Below are positions 1-7,474 of a DNA stretch of 64,000 bases, in pieces; positions within the stretch are counted from its first letter, which is position 1, and every line of letters starts with the position of its first letter. The DNA is from Streptomyces shenzhenensis (GTDB taxonomy: Bacteria > Actinomycetota > Actinomycetes > Streptomycetales > Streptomycetaceae). The DNA is taken from assembly GCF_021462265.1 (NCBI RefSeq), contig NZ_JAJONF010000001.1:372001-436000 (forward strand), written 5' to 3'. The notes below the pieces were generated by a model. It ran no database searches. It was not told where the DNA came from and saw only the letters and a program-made list of their open reading frames with translations. A program made the translations under genes and the position numbers.

Positions 1-1
1 C

Positions 2-2494
2 GACACAGCGGAGAAGTACTGGCTGACATGGCGTGAACCGTCCGACATCGCCGACCCGCTCGACCGGTCCTTGACCCAGCTCTGCTCGAAGGAGCGCCTG
101 CTCGAGCTGGTTCACGACTTCATGGTCTTCGACGCCGGGCAGAAGAAGACCTGTCGGCACAACCAGTACTTCGGCGTCAAGGCGGCCCAGGAGCGGATCG
201 CCCAGCGCGAGGGCGGCATCATCTGGCACACCCAGGGTTCTGGAAAATCGCTGACCATGGTGTGGCTGGCGAAGTGGATCCGCGAGAACCAGCCGGACGC
301 CCGCGTGCTCCTCATCACTGACCGAACCGAACTGGATGATCAGATCGAGAAGGTCTTCCGCGGGGTCAACGAGTCCATCTACCGCACCAAGAGCGGTGGC
401 GACCTACTTGCCACATTGAATGCGAGCGAGGAGTGGCTGGTCTGCTCGCTGGTTCACAAGTTCCGCAGCTCGGAAGACGAGAGCGCTCGCGACGAGGCCG
501 AGAACGAGTTCATCCGTGAGCTGAACGCGACCATCCCCAGGGACTTCCACGCCAAGGGCAACATCTTCGTCTTCGTCGACGAAGCCCACCGCACCCAGTC
601 GGGCAAGATGCATGACGCCATGAAGGCGCTTATGCCGGGCGCCATGTTCATCGGTTTCACCGGTACGCCCCTGCTCAAGGTGGACAAGGCCACCACCATC
701 GAGCGGTTCGGCAGCTTCATCCACACCTACAAGTTCGACGAGGGTGTGGCCGACGGCGTCGTACTTGATCTGCGGTACGAGGCTCGCAACATCGACCAGG
801 ACCTGACCTCGCCGGCAAAGGTCGACCAGTGGTTTGAGGCCAAGACCCGGGGCATGACGGACCTCTCCCGCGCCGAGCTAAAGAAACGCTGGGGCACCAT
901 CCAGAAGGTCGTCAGCTCGGAGCCCCGCGCCCGGCAGATAGTCAACGACATCCTGCTCGACATGGAGATCAAGCCGCGCCTGTCGGATGGCCGCGGCAAT
1001 GCCATCCTCGTCAGTTCGAGCATCTACCAGGCGTGCAAGTTCTACGAACTGTTCATCCAGGCTGGTTTTAAGGGCAGGTGCGCCATCGTCACGTCGTACA
1101 CGCCACAGGCCAGCGACATCTCCAAGGAAGACTCCGGCCACGGCGCCACCGAACGGCTGCGCCAGTACGAGATCTACCGGCAGATGCTCGCGGACCACTT
1201 CAACGAGCCCGCCGATAAGGCGATGAGCAAGGTCGAGCAGTTCGAGAGGGACGTCAAGGACCGATTTATCAACGACCCGGGCCAGATGCGGCTGCTCATC
1301 GTCGTCGACAAGCTCCTGACGGGCTTCGACGCCCCGAGCGCGACGTACCTGTACATCGATAAGAAGATGCAGGATCACGGCCTGTTCCAAGCGATCTGCC
1401 GCGTGAACCGCCTCGACGGCGAGGACAAGGACTACGGTTACATCGTCGACTATCGCGATCTGTTCAACTCTCTTGAGTCCGCGATCACGGACTACACCGG
1501 TGGTGCCCTCGAAGGTTACGAGGCGAAGGACATCGAGGGGTTGCTGTCCGACCGGATCGACAAGGCCCGCGACGATCTCGATGAGGCGCTGGAGAAGATC
1601 CGGGCTCTCTGTGAGCCGGTTGAACCGCCGAAGGACACCCTTCAGTACCAGCAGTACTTCTGCGCCCGCGAGCAGGGTAACGCCGAGCAGCTCAAGGCCA
1701 ACGAACCCAAGCGGGTTGAGCTCTACAAGACCGTTGCGGCCGTGACCCGTGCGTACGGCAACCTTGCCAACGAAATGCAGGATGCTGGCTATAGCGACGC
1801 CGATGCCGCAGCGATCAAGGACGAGATCGCCCACTACACCAATGTGCGCGAAGAGGTCAAGCTCGGCGCTGGCGAGAACGTCGACTTCAAGCAGTACGAG
1901 GCCGGCATGCGGCACCTGCTCGACACGTACATCAGCGCCAGTCCCTCCGAGGTTGTCTCCGACTTTCAAGAGACTGGGCTGATCCATCTGATCGTCGAGA
2001 TGGGGGCTGAGGCACTCAACAAGCTTCCCGCGGGCATCAAGAACGATCCCGAAGCGATGGCCGAGACGATCACCAACAACATGCGCAAGGTGATCATCGA
2101 CGAGCGCCCGATGAACCCGAAGTACTACGACAAGATGTCGGAGCTACTCGACGCCATACTCGAAGAGCGTCGGCAGGGTGCTCTGGACTACAAGGAATAC
2201 CTCGCGCAGCTACTGGAGCACGCCTCCAAGCTCGGTAAGGGCGAATCAGACACCGAGTACCCGGAGTGGGCCAACAACGGTGCCCGCCGCGCTCTGATCG
2301 ACTTCTTCGACCATGCACCGGAGCTGGCCGCAGTGGTGGACACCACCATCCTCCACACCAAGCCCGACTCGTGGGTGGGCAATGCGATGAAAGAGAAGAA
2401 GGTCAGGCGCGCGCTCGCTCAGGCGCTGCCCACCGACTTCGACCGGCTTGACGAACTGCTTGAACTGCTAAAGGCACGTCATGAGTACCGCTAG
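2..2494 (+). CDS. hsdR: Type I restriction enzyme R subunit (HsdR), 5' end outside window
   Basis: ATP-dependent translocase/endonuclease subunit of a type I restriction-modification complex acting on unmodified DNA. The frame is open from base 2, so the gene starts upstream and the N-terminal nuclease domain is missing here; the TTG at 71 is only an internal codon. Visible superfamily 2 helicase motifs are the P-loop TQGSGKS (bases about 232-252), the DEAH box VDEAHR (about 578-595), GFTGTPL (about 655-675) and motif VI QAICRVNR (about 1390-1413). A long helical C-terminal domain follows. The partners hsdM and hsdS are not in the window and probably lie upstream. G+C at 961-1020 is 38/60, a little below the core. 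The downstream metallopeptidase gene overlaps by 14 bases. Confidence 0.93.
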   Translation, partial: DTAEKYWLTWREPSDIADPLDRSLTQLCSKERLLELVHDFMVFDAGQKKTCRHNQYFGVKAAQERIAQREGGIIWHTQGSGKSLTMVWLAKWIRENQPDARVLLITDRTELDDQIEKVFRGVNESIYRTKSGGDLLATLNASEEWLVCSLVHKFRSSEDESARDEAENEFIRELNATIPRDFHAKGNIFVFVDEAHRTQSGKMHDAMKALMPGAMFIGFTGTPLLKVDKATTIERFGSFIHTYKFDEGVADGVVLDLRYEARNIDQDLTSPAKVDQWFEAKTRGMTDLSRAELKKRWGTIQKVVSSEPRARQIVNDILLDMEIKPRLSDGRGNAILVSSSIYQACKFYELFIQAGFKGRCAIVTSYTPQASDISKEDSGHGATERLRQYEIYRQMLADHFNEPADKAMSKVEQFERDVKDRFINDPGQMRLLIVVDKLLTGFDAPSATYLYIDKKMQDHGLFQAICRVNRLDGEDKDYGYIVDYRDLFNSLESAITDYTGGALEGYEAKDIEGLLSDRIDKARDDLDEALEKIRALCEPVEPPKDTLQYQQYFCAREQGNAEQLKANEPKRVELYKTVAAVTRAYGNLANEMQDAGYSDADAAAIKDEIAHYTNVREEVKLGAGENVDFKQYEAGMRHLLDTYISASPSEVVSDFQETGLIHLIVEMGAEALNKLPAGIKNDPEAMAETITNNMRKVIIDERPMNPKYYDKMSELLDAILEERRQGALDYKEYLAQLLEHASKLGKGESDTEYPEWANNGARRALIDFFDHAPELAAVVDTTILHTKPDSWVGNAMKEKKVRRALAQALPTDFDRLDELLELLKARHEYR

Positions 2495-3203
2495 TGCCTG
2501 CCTCACCATCCGTGGCATCGACGTCGACGTCATCTACAAGAACATCAAGAACCTGCACATCGGCGTCTATCCGCCGCTCGGCCGCGTCCGGGTAGCAGCA
2601 CCGCACCAGCTCGACGATGAGCAGGTGCGGCTCGCCGTGATCCAGCGCCTGTCGTGGATCAAAGGGCAGCGCGAGCAACTTCTCTCGGCTGCACGGCAGT
2701 CCACGCGAGAGATGGTCACAGGCGAGTCTCACTATGTGTGGGGCGTTCGACGCCGAATGAAGGTCGTTGAACGCCCCGGGCAGGCTCACCTCGAACTAGA
2801 CGGTGAGCGACTGCTGCTGTACGTGCCGGCCGGCACCACAGCCGAACGACGACGCCAACTGCTCGACCGTTGGTACCGGGAGCAACTTCGACATGCGATC
2901 CCGGCCCTGATCACCAAGTGGGAACCGATCCTCGACGTATCGGTGCCGCGGTGGAGCATCAAGCGAATGAAAACCAAATGGGGGTCCTGTAACCGCGAGA
3001 CCGGACATATCTGGTTCAACGTCGAGCTTGCGAAGAAGCCCCCGGCGTGCCTGGAGTACATCGTCGTCCACGAGATGGCGCATTATCTGGAGCGCCACCA
3101 CGACGACCGTTTCACCAAGCTCATGGAGAGGCTCATGCCGAACTGGCGAAGCCTCCGTGACCAGCTGAACAATTCACCGCTCGCAGAGGAGCAGTGGAAA
3201 TGA
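2481..3203 (+). CDS. YgjP-like (DUF45) zinc metallopeptidase
   Basis: A 240-residue protein of the YgjP/SprT-like metallopeptidase family. The zinc motif HEMAH is at residues 197-201, followed by ERHHDDRF, where a later His can be the third ligand. The family hallmark KWGSC (about 176-180) precedes it. The ATG at 2481 lies inside the end of hsdR in another frame, so the two are probably translationally coupled. YgjP-type genes are common neighbours of type I restriction loci, but their role there is not established; a function in turnover or control of the restriction complex is inference. No signal peptide is visible, so it should act in the cytoplasm. Confidence 0.88.
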   Translation: MSTASACLTIRGIDVDVIYKNIKNLHIGVYPPLGRVRVAAPHQLDDEQVRLAVIQRLSWIKGQREQLLSAARQSTREMVTGESHYVWGVRRRMKVVERPGQAHLELDGERLLLYVPAGTTAERRRQLLDRWYREQLRHAIPALITKWEPILDVSVPRWSIKRMKTKWGSCNRETGHIWFNVELAKKPPACLEYIVVHEMAHYLERHHDDRFTKLMERLMPNWRSLRDQLNNSPLAEEQWK

Positions 3204-3270
3204 CTGCGCTGGAGGACAAGCTTCTCGCAGGCGAATACAGAACATCACTAAGTTACGGGCTTCCGGCTTA

Positions 3271-3490
3271 CTAGTCAGAGACTTTACCTCGCCGACTGCC
3301 ACGACTGGAGCTGGTACCCGGCGCTTCGCTTGAGCTAGTTGCAGCCGCCGCGCGCCGCTCACTGAGCCTGCGTTCTTCTTCCTCGATGCCAGCCATGGCT
3401 TTGGTGTGCACGTCCTCATCGGCAAGTTTCTTGTCGACCCAGTCCTGAAGCGCCTCTTGGCCCAGGTCATTGAGCGCATAGCTTCGGGAG
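3271..3490 (-). pseudogene. Truncated copy of the small RHH-like gene at 6955-7332
   Basis: Read on the minus strand, this stretch encodes YALNDLGQEALQDWVDKKLA, then an Ala/Arg/Ser-rich tail ending GSRRGKVSD and a TAG at 3273-3271. It aligns with the C-terminal half of the intact protein at 6955-7332 (VNDVGVEAINDWVTKTLADE, then a Glu/Arg helix and GGRRGRQS). The frame has no start codon before an upstream in-frame TGA, and the N-terminal half (the VRIDPVLREQI segment) is absent. I therefore read it as a 5'-deleted remnant. It marks the left edge of the low-G+C island. Confidence 0.7.
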
Positions 3491-3542
3491 GCTGGATAGC
3501 AGGCAAAATTAACAGCCCGGCAGAATGACGGGCTGACTCAAT

Positions 3543-3578
3543 AGAGCGCCCGTCCTTAGATAAGAGGACGGGCGCTCT
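3543..3578. terminator. Perfect 14-bp hairpin, probable transcription terminator
   Basis: The arms AGAGCGCCCGTCCT (3543-3556) and AGGACGGGCGCTCT (3565-3578) pair perfectly around an 8-base loop. There is no long T run on either side, as is usual for Streptomyces terminators. It may end transcription in either direction at the left edge of the island. A weaker hairpin (AGCCCG/CGGGCT) lies just upstream, near 3512-3531. Confidence 0.6.
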
Positions 3579-3681
3579 TGCTACGCGACAGGTTATCGCT
3601 GATACAGCACAAGAAGCGCGGAGGGATGATGCGTCGAAATGTGGCCAACTGCGCCCGCGGAAGGTTGCAAGATAGGGGACA

Positions 3682-4269
3682 TTAGTCCGTTACAATGGTT
3701 TTGTACGCGGCGTTAAACGCGTCTCGCATGGGAGCGACGTTCACGGCACCGCCGGTGCAGTCATATTGCGCCGGGGCAATGTAATAACGGAGGCCGTTGA
3801 TAAGCGGTGCGCCTGGGTATGTGCTCTCGAAGTCTCCGTTCACTGGATCTTGTGCTCCGGGGGCGAACGTCATAAGGGATGCGAATCCGTCCGGGTCATT
3901 GGCTGGCGCGCAGTGAGGATAAGCGTCGAGCGAGTGCAAATAGAGGGCTATGACCGGCTTGCCGTTCTTGGCTGAATCCTTAACTTCGTAGTACGCGTCC
4001 TTAATGGGGTCGGTCAGCTTAAACTTGATCCCCAACTCTTTTACATCTAAATACTTGTCCACGTTCTGTTGAGGTGTTCCTGTATTCCCGCTAGCGGGTC
4101 CTTGTTTTACTGCGCCCTTGGTGGATGAGCTGACCGGAGTGTTGCTCTTATTGCCGTTGTGACTTCGACGGTAAACATACCAACCGCCAAGACTCGCAAA
4201 TGTGACTACTGCAATGATTGCAATGATTCCGATAATGGCGAAGCCGCCAGAGGGCCGTTTGTGATCCAT
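3682..4269 (-). CDS. Small membrane-anchored protein, KE(L/W)GV-DAYY family, function unknown
   Basis: A 195-residue protein when started at the ATG at 4269, chosen because AGGA lies 8 bases before it; the frame extends upstream to 4416 without better support. The N-terminus has a short cytoplasmic stretch, one hydrophobic segment (about residues 10-30, IIGIIAIIAVVTFASLGGWY) and a charged stop, so it is likely a single-pass anchor with the rest outside. The outer domain contains YLDVKELGIKFKL, DAYY, two widely spaced Cys and a YPGAPLINGLRYYI segment. The same order of motifs occurs in the divergent protein at 4437-5027, so the two are paralogues. It has a TTA codon (L74) and low G+C. No function can be assigned. 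The composition and N-terminal style recall Patescibacteria (Saccharibacteria) proteins, from memory only. Confidence 0.75.
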   Translation of the reverse strand: MDHKRPSGGFAIIGIIAIIAVVTFASLGGWYVYRRSHNGNKSNTPVSSSTKGAVKQGPASGNTGTPQQNVDKYLDVKELGIKFKLTDPIKDAYYEVKDSAKNGKPVIALYLHSLDAYPHCAPANDPDGFASLMTFAPGAQDPVNGDFESTYPGAPLINGLRYYIAPAQYDCTGGAVNVAPMRDAFNAAYKTIVTD

Positions 4270-4298
4270 AGGTGTTGTCCTGATTACTTTCTGAGTTA

Positions 4299-4327
4299 AC
4301 ATTAACGAATCTTGCGGCATTACACAA
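4299..4327 (-). promoter_or_regulatory. Candidate promoter of the leftward island gene
   Basis: On the minus strand, TTGTGT (4327-4322) and TAATGT (4304-4299) are separated by 17 bases. They lie upstream of the ATG at 4269 and its AGGA ribosome binding site. This is a standard sigma-70-like layout, inferred from sequence only. Confidence 0.45.
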
Positions 4328-4379
4328 GTCTTTACCGGTACAGCCGGAGGTCGAGCGGTACATATTCGCATTTTGTCTA

Positions 4380-4407
4380 TTGCATTAGTGGGGGATTTCT
4401 TTATAAT
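4380..4407 (+). promoter_or_regulatory. Candidate promoter of the rightward island operon
   Basis: TTGCAT (4380-4385) and a perfect consensus TATAAT (4402-4407) are 16 bases apart. A start near 4414 would leave a short leader with GAGG before the ATG at 4437. A perfect TATAAT is unusual for a Streptomyces promoter and fits the foreign character of the island. Confidence 0.55.
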
Positions 4408-4436
4408 TCGGCGCAATAAGTAGAGGATGATGAGAT

Positions 4437-5027
4437 ATGAAACTACACCAACCCTTAAGGGGACTGTTCCCTAATATGCACACGAAGACTCTTCTTGGGG
4501 CAGCTACTGTTATGGCGGTTGGGATTGTTACCATTGGGGTAATATTGCATAGCAGCGCTAGTGCGCAAAACGCTTCAGCTGGTAACCCTGATCAGGCTCA
4601 ACAAGCACAGCAACACCTTTCCGTAAAGGAGTGGGGTGTGCAGGTTCCCCTTCCAGCCACAGTTAGTGATGCTTACTATGTCGCTAGCTCTAGTACGTAT
4701 GATCCCAGGACTGGCCAACCTAATACCATATGGATTAGTCTCGCCTCATTAAGTAGTAAGGGATGTGATGCTGCGCATTTCAACTCGACTGGAGAAGGTG
4801 GCCCGGCCGGTGCTCTCATTAGAGTTATGCCCACTGATACAGACCCAGTAACCGGCCAGTTATATACGGAGAAATATCCCGGCGGTTCTCTGGTGGGGAA
4901 TTACTACTATGTATACATTCCCTGGAAGAACAAGTCGTGTGGCACTCAGACTCTCCTCCATGGGGTCGATTCAGCATTTGGCACAGCAGTAAAAAGTATG
5001 ACTCCGGCGAGCGGAACCGTTAACTAG
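4437..5027 (+). CDS. Small secreted or anchored protein, KE(L/W)GV-DAYY family, function unknown
   Basis: A 196-residue protein with an N-terminal hydrophobic segment (about residues 20-38, GAATVMAVGIVTIGVILHSS) ending near ASAQNAS, either a signal peptide or an anchor. The ATG at 4437 has GAGG upstream and fits the promoter at 4380-4407; the ATG at 4476 is an alternative. The outer domain carries LSVKEWGVQVPL, DAYY, two Cys and DPVTGQ...YPGGSLVGNYYYVYI. It matches the divergent protein at 3682-4269 motif by motif, so they are diverged paralogues. TTA codons occur at 4455, 4749 and 4860. The CHAP-propeller gene follows after 51 bases on the same strand and is probably co-transcribed. Function is unknown. 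Confidence 0.8.
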   Translation: MKLHQPLRGLFPNMHTKTLLGAATVMAVGIVTIGVILHSSASAQNASAGNPDQAQQAQQHLSVKEWGVQVPLPATVSDAYYVASSSTYDPRTGQPNTIWISLASLSSKGCDAAHFNSTGEGGPAGALIRVMPTDTDPVTGQLYTEKYPGGSLVGNYYYVYIPWKNKSCGTQTLLHGVDSAFGTAVKSMTPASGTVN

Positions 5028-5078
5028 GTTTCGATAAACGCATTCCCAGTCTCACGTAATCAGGAAAGAAAGGTTAAG

Positions 5079-6872
5079 ATGTCCAGTGTCAAATTAGTTT
5101 TAAGGCGAGCGAACCTATTTGTGTTTGCGGTTACTGTGTTAGCCGCGTTTTCCGTAACAGCGTACGTTGACCAACCAGTCGCTCATGCCAGTCGTTCAAA
5201 TACCCGCACGGATAATGCCGGTACTGTTGAGGTGGCTGGCACAGAGTGGTTGGGAGGCAGTGGAGTCGATGTGTACTCCAACGGCAATAGCTCGTCAAAT
5301 GGCTGGGGGAATAACTATGTCAACAGCGTATTGTCGGGCACTAAGTGGCAATGTGTCGAGATGGTCAATCGCCTTTACCTAACGAAAGGATGGACGAGTT
5401 CGACTTGGTACGGCAACGGCAACACATTGGTGAATAGTGTGCCATCCGGTCTGGTCAAGGAGGACAATGGAGCAATCTCTAACCTGAACTCAGGCGATGT
5501 CATTACGCTAGATGATGGCGGCTTCGGTCATGCGGCGATCATAAATACTGTCGGGGCCAGTAGTGTCGGAATAATTAACCAAAACACAATCAACGCTGAC
5601 AGCTCAGCCTCTATAAGTAGTGGGTCTCTTGATAATAAGAATGCCCATCTCAGTATGGCCGGTTGGGCCGGGTACTCAATACAGGCGGTCATACATCATC
5701 CTGCGGCCGTAGCTAACCCACCAGCGCCCACATCTCCCCTCTCATGGAACTTTGAGAACCTGGATGGTGGAAGCAGTTCAGTTGGTCAAGACCCTGGCAC
5801 GCTCGGCCTGAATCCGGCGGCAGTGAACTACAACGGTACCCTGCAAACCTTCTACTATGACCAGTCACATGGATATCTTATGCATGCGTGGAACGACCCG
5901 AACGGCTGGCATTTTGAGCATCTCGATGGTGCGGGTGGATCAAATGGTCGGACTGCCGATGCGGTTGGTAAGTCTCCATCGGTGACTGTGTATAACGGCT
6001 ATCTTCAAGTTTTCTACTATGATTTGACGGCCAATTCCTTGCGCCATGCCTGGACGGATGCCAACGGCTGGCACTTCGAAACACTCGACTCTGCCGGGAA
6101 TATGGGCGTGGCCTCCACGGCAGTCGTCTACGGCACAAGCCTCCAGCTGTTCTATCCGAACCTGGCCAATGGCAACCTGCGCCACACTTGGGCAGACACG
6201 AACGGCTGGCATTTCGAGAACCTAGATGGGGATAGTGGCTCTGTAGCTGGCCAGGCTGGCAACTACCTTGCAAACCCAGGCATTTCGCTGGCCAGCACAA
6301 TTGACGCCAGCGGGAACCTCCAGCTGTTCTACTACGGCTCGACCAACCAACTTCTACGACATACCTGGGCCGATTCACTAGGTTGGCACTTTGAGAACTT
6401 GGATGGCGGGAACCTCGGCACGATCTCCGGCAACCACGATGCGATAGGTCAAAACCCATCGGTAACTATAGCTGGCTCGACCATACAGGTATTTAGCTAT
6501 GACGCTTCAGCCGGAGGATTACGCCACGACTGGAGTGATTCTACTGGCTGGCACTTTGAGAACTTGGACGGCACCGGTTCAGTTGGGCCAGATCAGTTCA
6601 ATGTGGGCCTGTACTCTAGCGCTACTATGAGCGGTTCCTCACTCGAAGTTCTGTACTACGACAGTCAGTGGCATGAGTTGCGCCATGCCTGGACGGATTC
6701 CAACGGTTGGCATTTCGAAAACCTAGACGGTCTCGGCGGTTCGCCTTCAAGCCGCGAAGGCCCCAACGTCGATGTTGGCTCTTACCCACTTGCTATTACT
6801 TACGGCACAGTCTTGCAGGTGCTTTACTACGACGCCATGCACGGCACCCTACGACATGCGTGGCCTCAGTAG
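5079..6872 (+). CDS. Secreted CHAP-domain peptidoglycan hydrolase with seven-repeat propeller-like lectin domain
   Basis: A 597-residue protein with a signal peptide (RR at 9-10, hydrophobic core about 12-29, likely cleavage after VAHA). A CHAP amidase/endopeptidase domain spans about 45-210, with the catalytic Cys in WQCVEMVN (C92), His in FGHAAI (H151) and a polar residue in IINQN (N168). From about residue 222, a unit of about 50-65 residues repeats, built on LRHAWxDxxGWHFENLDG and YY/FYYD motifs. There are seven GW(H/N)FENLDG-type motifs and seven LRHAW-type motifs. The first unit begins with SWNFENLDG and the last ends with LRHAWPQ, the split expected when a seven-bladed propeller closes on itself. 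The domain probably binds glycans; cell-wall cleavage is inferred from CHAP. TTA codons are at 5094, 5100, 5139 and 6519. The ribosome binding site is AGGAAAGAAAGG. Confidence 0.85.
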   Translation: MSSVKLVLRRANLFVFAVTVLAAFSVTAYVDQPVAHASRSNTRTDNAGTVEVAGTEWLGGSGVDVYSNGNSSSNGWGNNYVNSVLSGTKWQCVEMVNRLYLTKGWTSSTWYGNGNTLVNSVPSGLVKEDNGAISNLNSGDVITLDDGGFGHAAIINTVGASSVGIINQNTINADSSASISSGSLDNKNAHLSMAGWAGYSIQAVIHHPAAVANPPAPTSPLSWNFENLDGGSSSVGQDPGTLGLNPAAVNYNGTLQTFYYDQSHGYLMHAWNDPNGWHFEHLDGAGGSNGRTADAVGKSPSVTVYNGYLQVFYYDLTANSLRHAWTDANGWHFETLDSAGNMGVASTAVVYGTSLQLFYPNLANGNLRHTWADTNGWHFENLDGDSGSVAGQAGNYLANPGISLASTIDASGNLQLFYYGSTNQLLRHTWADSLGWHFENLDGGNLGTISGNHDAIGQNPSVTIAGSTIQVFSYDASAGGLRHDWSDSTGWHFENLDGTGSVGPDQFNVGLYSSATMSGSSLEVLYYDSQWHELRHAWTDSNGWHFENLDGLGGSPSSREGPNVDVGSYPLAITYGTVLQVLYYDAMHGTLRHAWPQ

Positions 6873-6886
6873 GTTGTCATAAGCCG

Positions 6887-6916
6887 AGAGGGAGAGCGCG
6901 TTTGCGTTCTCCCTCT
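6887..6916 (+). terminator. Hairpin after the CHAP gene
   Basis: AGAGGGAGAGCGC (6887-6899) pairs with GCGTTCTCCCTCT (6904-6916), with one G-U pair and a GTTT loop, 15 bases after the CHAP stop codon. It is probably the operon terminator. Confidence 0.6.
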
Positions 6917-6954
6917 ATGATCATCGTGAGCGCCAGCCAAGGTTGTAAGTGCCG

Positions 6955-7332
6955 CTAGCTTTGTCTCCCTCGTCGACCACCTCGGCTCGCAGCACCTGCT
7001 TCGGGAGCGGCCTCGCTTGTAGCTTCCGCTCCCGTGGCCTGCTGTCCGAGGATGCCTGCAATAGCAGCCCGCCGCTCCTGGAGCCGTTTCTCCTCGGCGT
7101 CTAACTCGGCCATAGCTTTCTCTTGGATGGCCTCATCGGCAAGCGTCTTCGTAACCCAGTCGTTGATGGCTTCGACACCGACGTCATTGACACTCTGCTC
7201 GGTTATGCCGCGTAGCCCCTCAATCTGTTCTCGTAGAACTGGATCAATGCGTACGGCGAAGACGACCGGCTTGCGTTCTTCTTCCGCCGCCGCTGAAACC
7301 TGTGGTTGCATATCTGGTTGTTGTTCACTCAT
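6955..7332 (-). CDS. Small ribbon-helix-helix-like protein with charged tail
   Basis: A 125-residue protein of unknown function. Residues about 22-60 (VFAVRIDPVLREQIEGL and then VNDVGVEAINDWV) look like a short strand plus two helices, as in CopG/Arc-type DNA-binding proteins. A Glu/Lys/Arg helix (about 66-90) and an Ala-rich tail ending GGRRGRQS follow. The ATG at 7332 has GGAAGGAA 7 bases upstream. A 5'-truncated copy lies at 3271-3490, so the two copies flank the island cargo. A role in copy control, transfer or toxin-antitoxin regulation is possible but not shown. Confidence 0.65.
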   Translation of the reverse strand: MSEQQPDMQPQVSAAAEEERKPVVFAVRIDPVLREQIEGLRGITEQSVNDVGVEAINDWVTKTLADEAIQEKAMAELDAEEKRLQERRAAIAGILGQQATGAEATSEAAPEAGAASRGGRRGRQS

Positions 7333-7419
7333 TCGAAGTTCCTTCCGTTTAGTGGTTGGTGCTGTTAGTTATAGCTCGCCGAGCGTAAGATCCCGTCCAT
7401 ATTGGAAAAGGAAAAACCA

Positions 7420-7450
7420 GCCCCATCTGTGAAGTGGCGATAGATGGGGC
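7420..7450 (-). terminator. Intrinsic terminator of the two-HTH gene
   Basis: GCCCCATCT (7420-7428) and AGATGGGGC (7442-7450) form a 9-bp stem. On the minus strand it is followed by TGGTTTTTCCTTTTCC, a T-rich tail. It lies 25 bases after the stop of the gene at 7475-7912. Confidence 0.7.
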
Positions 7451-7474
7451 AGATGTGAATGGCGAAGTTCGTGA

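Noticed and set aside
878..1987. Long leftward open frame inside hsdR, also 404-724
   Set aside because: It lies opposite a gene with clear helicase motifs. High-G+C coding DNA often leaves the antisense frame open, and no motif is visible.
3174..3506. 110-residue leftward frame in the island edge
   Set aside because: The overlapping frame ending at 3271 shows real similarity to the gene at 6955-7332; this one does not.
5878..6459. Leftward 193-residue frame in the CHAP gene
   Set aside because: It mirrors the repeated units of the propeller and has no own motifs.
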